A DNA stretch of 6,351 bases. Origin: Bdellovibrionales bacterium (GTDB lineage Bacteria; Bdellovibrionota; Bacteriovoracia; Bacteriovoracales; Bacteriovoracaceae). A program made the translations under genes and the position numbers. The stretch is from NCBI GenBank assembly GCA_005791855.1, contig SXUH01000416.1:1-6351 (forward strand), in the 5' to 3' direction. Each line of letters opens with the position of its first letter. Position 1 is the first letter of the stretch. Below are positions 6,266 through 6,351 of the stretch, in pieces. Below the pieces are notes generated by a model, which did no database searches, had not been told where the DNA came from, and saw only the letters and a program-made list of their open reading frames with translations.

Positions 6266-6284
6266 AGACCACCTGGCAGTAGCG

Positions 6285-6311
6285 TTTATAAATTTTACAT
6301 CGGGAGGGGCG
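6285..6311 (+). promoter_or_regulatory. AT-rich -10-like box and Shine-Dalgarno of the right-edge gene
   Basis: TTTATAAA at 6285-6292 is self-complementary and offers a TATAAA -10 on either strand; no matching -35 is evident on the plus strand at 16-18 bases. GGGAGG at 6302-6307 is a good ribosome site 4 bases before the ATG at 6312. Confidence 0.35.
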
Positions 6312-6351
6312 ATGAAGCGACCATCTCAGCGTTTAAGAATTCTCCAGACGA
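6312..6351 (+). CDS. Start of a plus-strand gene, cut by the right window edge
   Basis: The ATG at 6312 is preceded by GGGAGG and opens a frame of 13 codons (M-K-R-P-S-Q-R-L-R-I-L-Q-T) before the sequence ends. The short basic start followed by an amphipathic stretch is compatible with the first helix of a TetR-like or other DNA-binding protein, but 13 residues cannot support a family. It is divergent from the secreted-protein gene at 6218, with 93 bases between the two start codons. Confidence 0.5.
   Translation, partial: MKRPSQRLRILQT

Noticed and set aside
6219..6272. A possible upstream start for the 5808-6218 gene, adding 18 residues
   Set aside because: The extension would put polar, uncleaved residues before the signal peptide and has no ribosome site, while AGGA is well placed for the ATG at 6218.
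1..6351. CRISPR arrays, tRNA or rRNA genes, insertion-sequence ends, attachment sites, riboswitches
   Set aside because: No regularly spaced repeats, clover-leaf sequences, transposase frames or terminal inverted repeats were seen on reading both strands.

Overview
The window looks like chromosomal DNA of a diderm (Gram-negative) bacterium: it encodes a tripartite-type efflux pump with an outer-membrane channel, and every complete small gene starts with a Sec signal peptide. Coding DNA is GC-rich (about 62-63% in two sampled 60-base stretches of the pump gene), while intergenic stretches are AT-rich. Many small orphan secreted proteins on a GC-rich backbone would fit a Bdellovibrionota- or deltaproteobacterium-like genome, but this is a weak guess. 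No rRNA, tRNA, CRISPR array or insertion sequence is visible.

Layout, left to right. (1) 1-121 (-): the first 40 residues of a LysR-type regulator, cut by the window edge. (2) 122-207: an AT-rich divergent promoter region. (3) 208-570 (+): a small secreted protein resembling MoaF / phenolic-acid-decarboxylase (calycin) proteins, possibly the regulator's target. It runs tail-to-tail into the next operon and overlaps it by 24 bases. (4) 5737-547 (-): a four-gene block transcribed right to left: a small secreted Cys/His-rich protein, an HME-type RND pump (CusA/CzcA superfamily, 1045 aa), a small secreted protein whose predicted mature N-terminus is His-Glu-Gly-Gly-His, and a TolC-like outer-membrane channel. 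The last three genes are tightly coupled (an ATGA overlap, then an 8-base gap with the ribosome site touching the preceding stop codon). (5) 5808-6218 (-): an unrecognised secreted protein with its own candidate promoter. (6) 6312-6351 (+): the start of another gene, cut by the right edge.

How it may work: the block is most likely a metal-ion efflux operon. The inner-membrane pump and outer-membrane channel are present, and two small periplasmic proteins with metal-ligand residues flank the pump gene. The striking absence is the periplasmic adaptor (CusB/CzcB-like membrane fusion protein), which is found nowhere in the block although both of its ends lie inside the window. The pump also lacks the three methionines that bind Cu/Ag in E. 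coli CusA and carries a GELVDDAIVDVEN-type TM4 motif, so its metal cannot be named from sequence alone.
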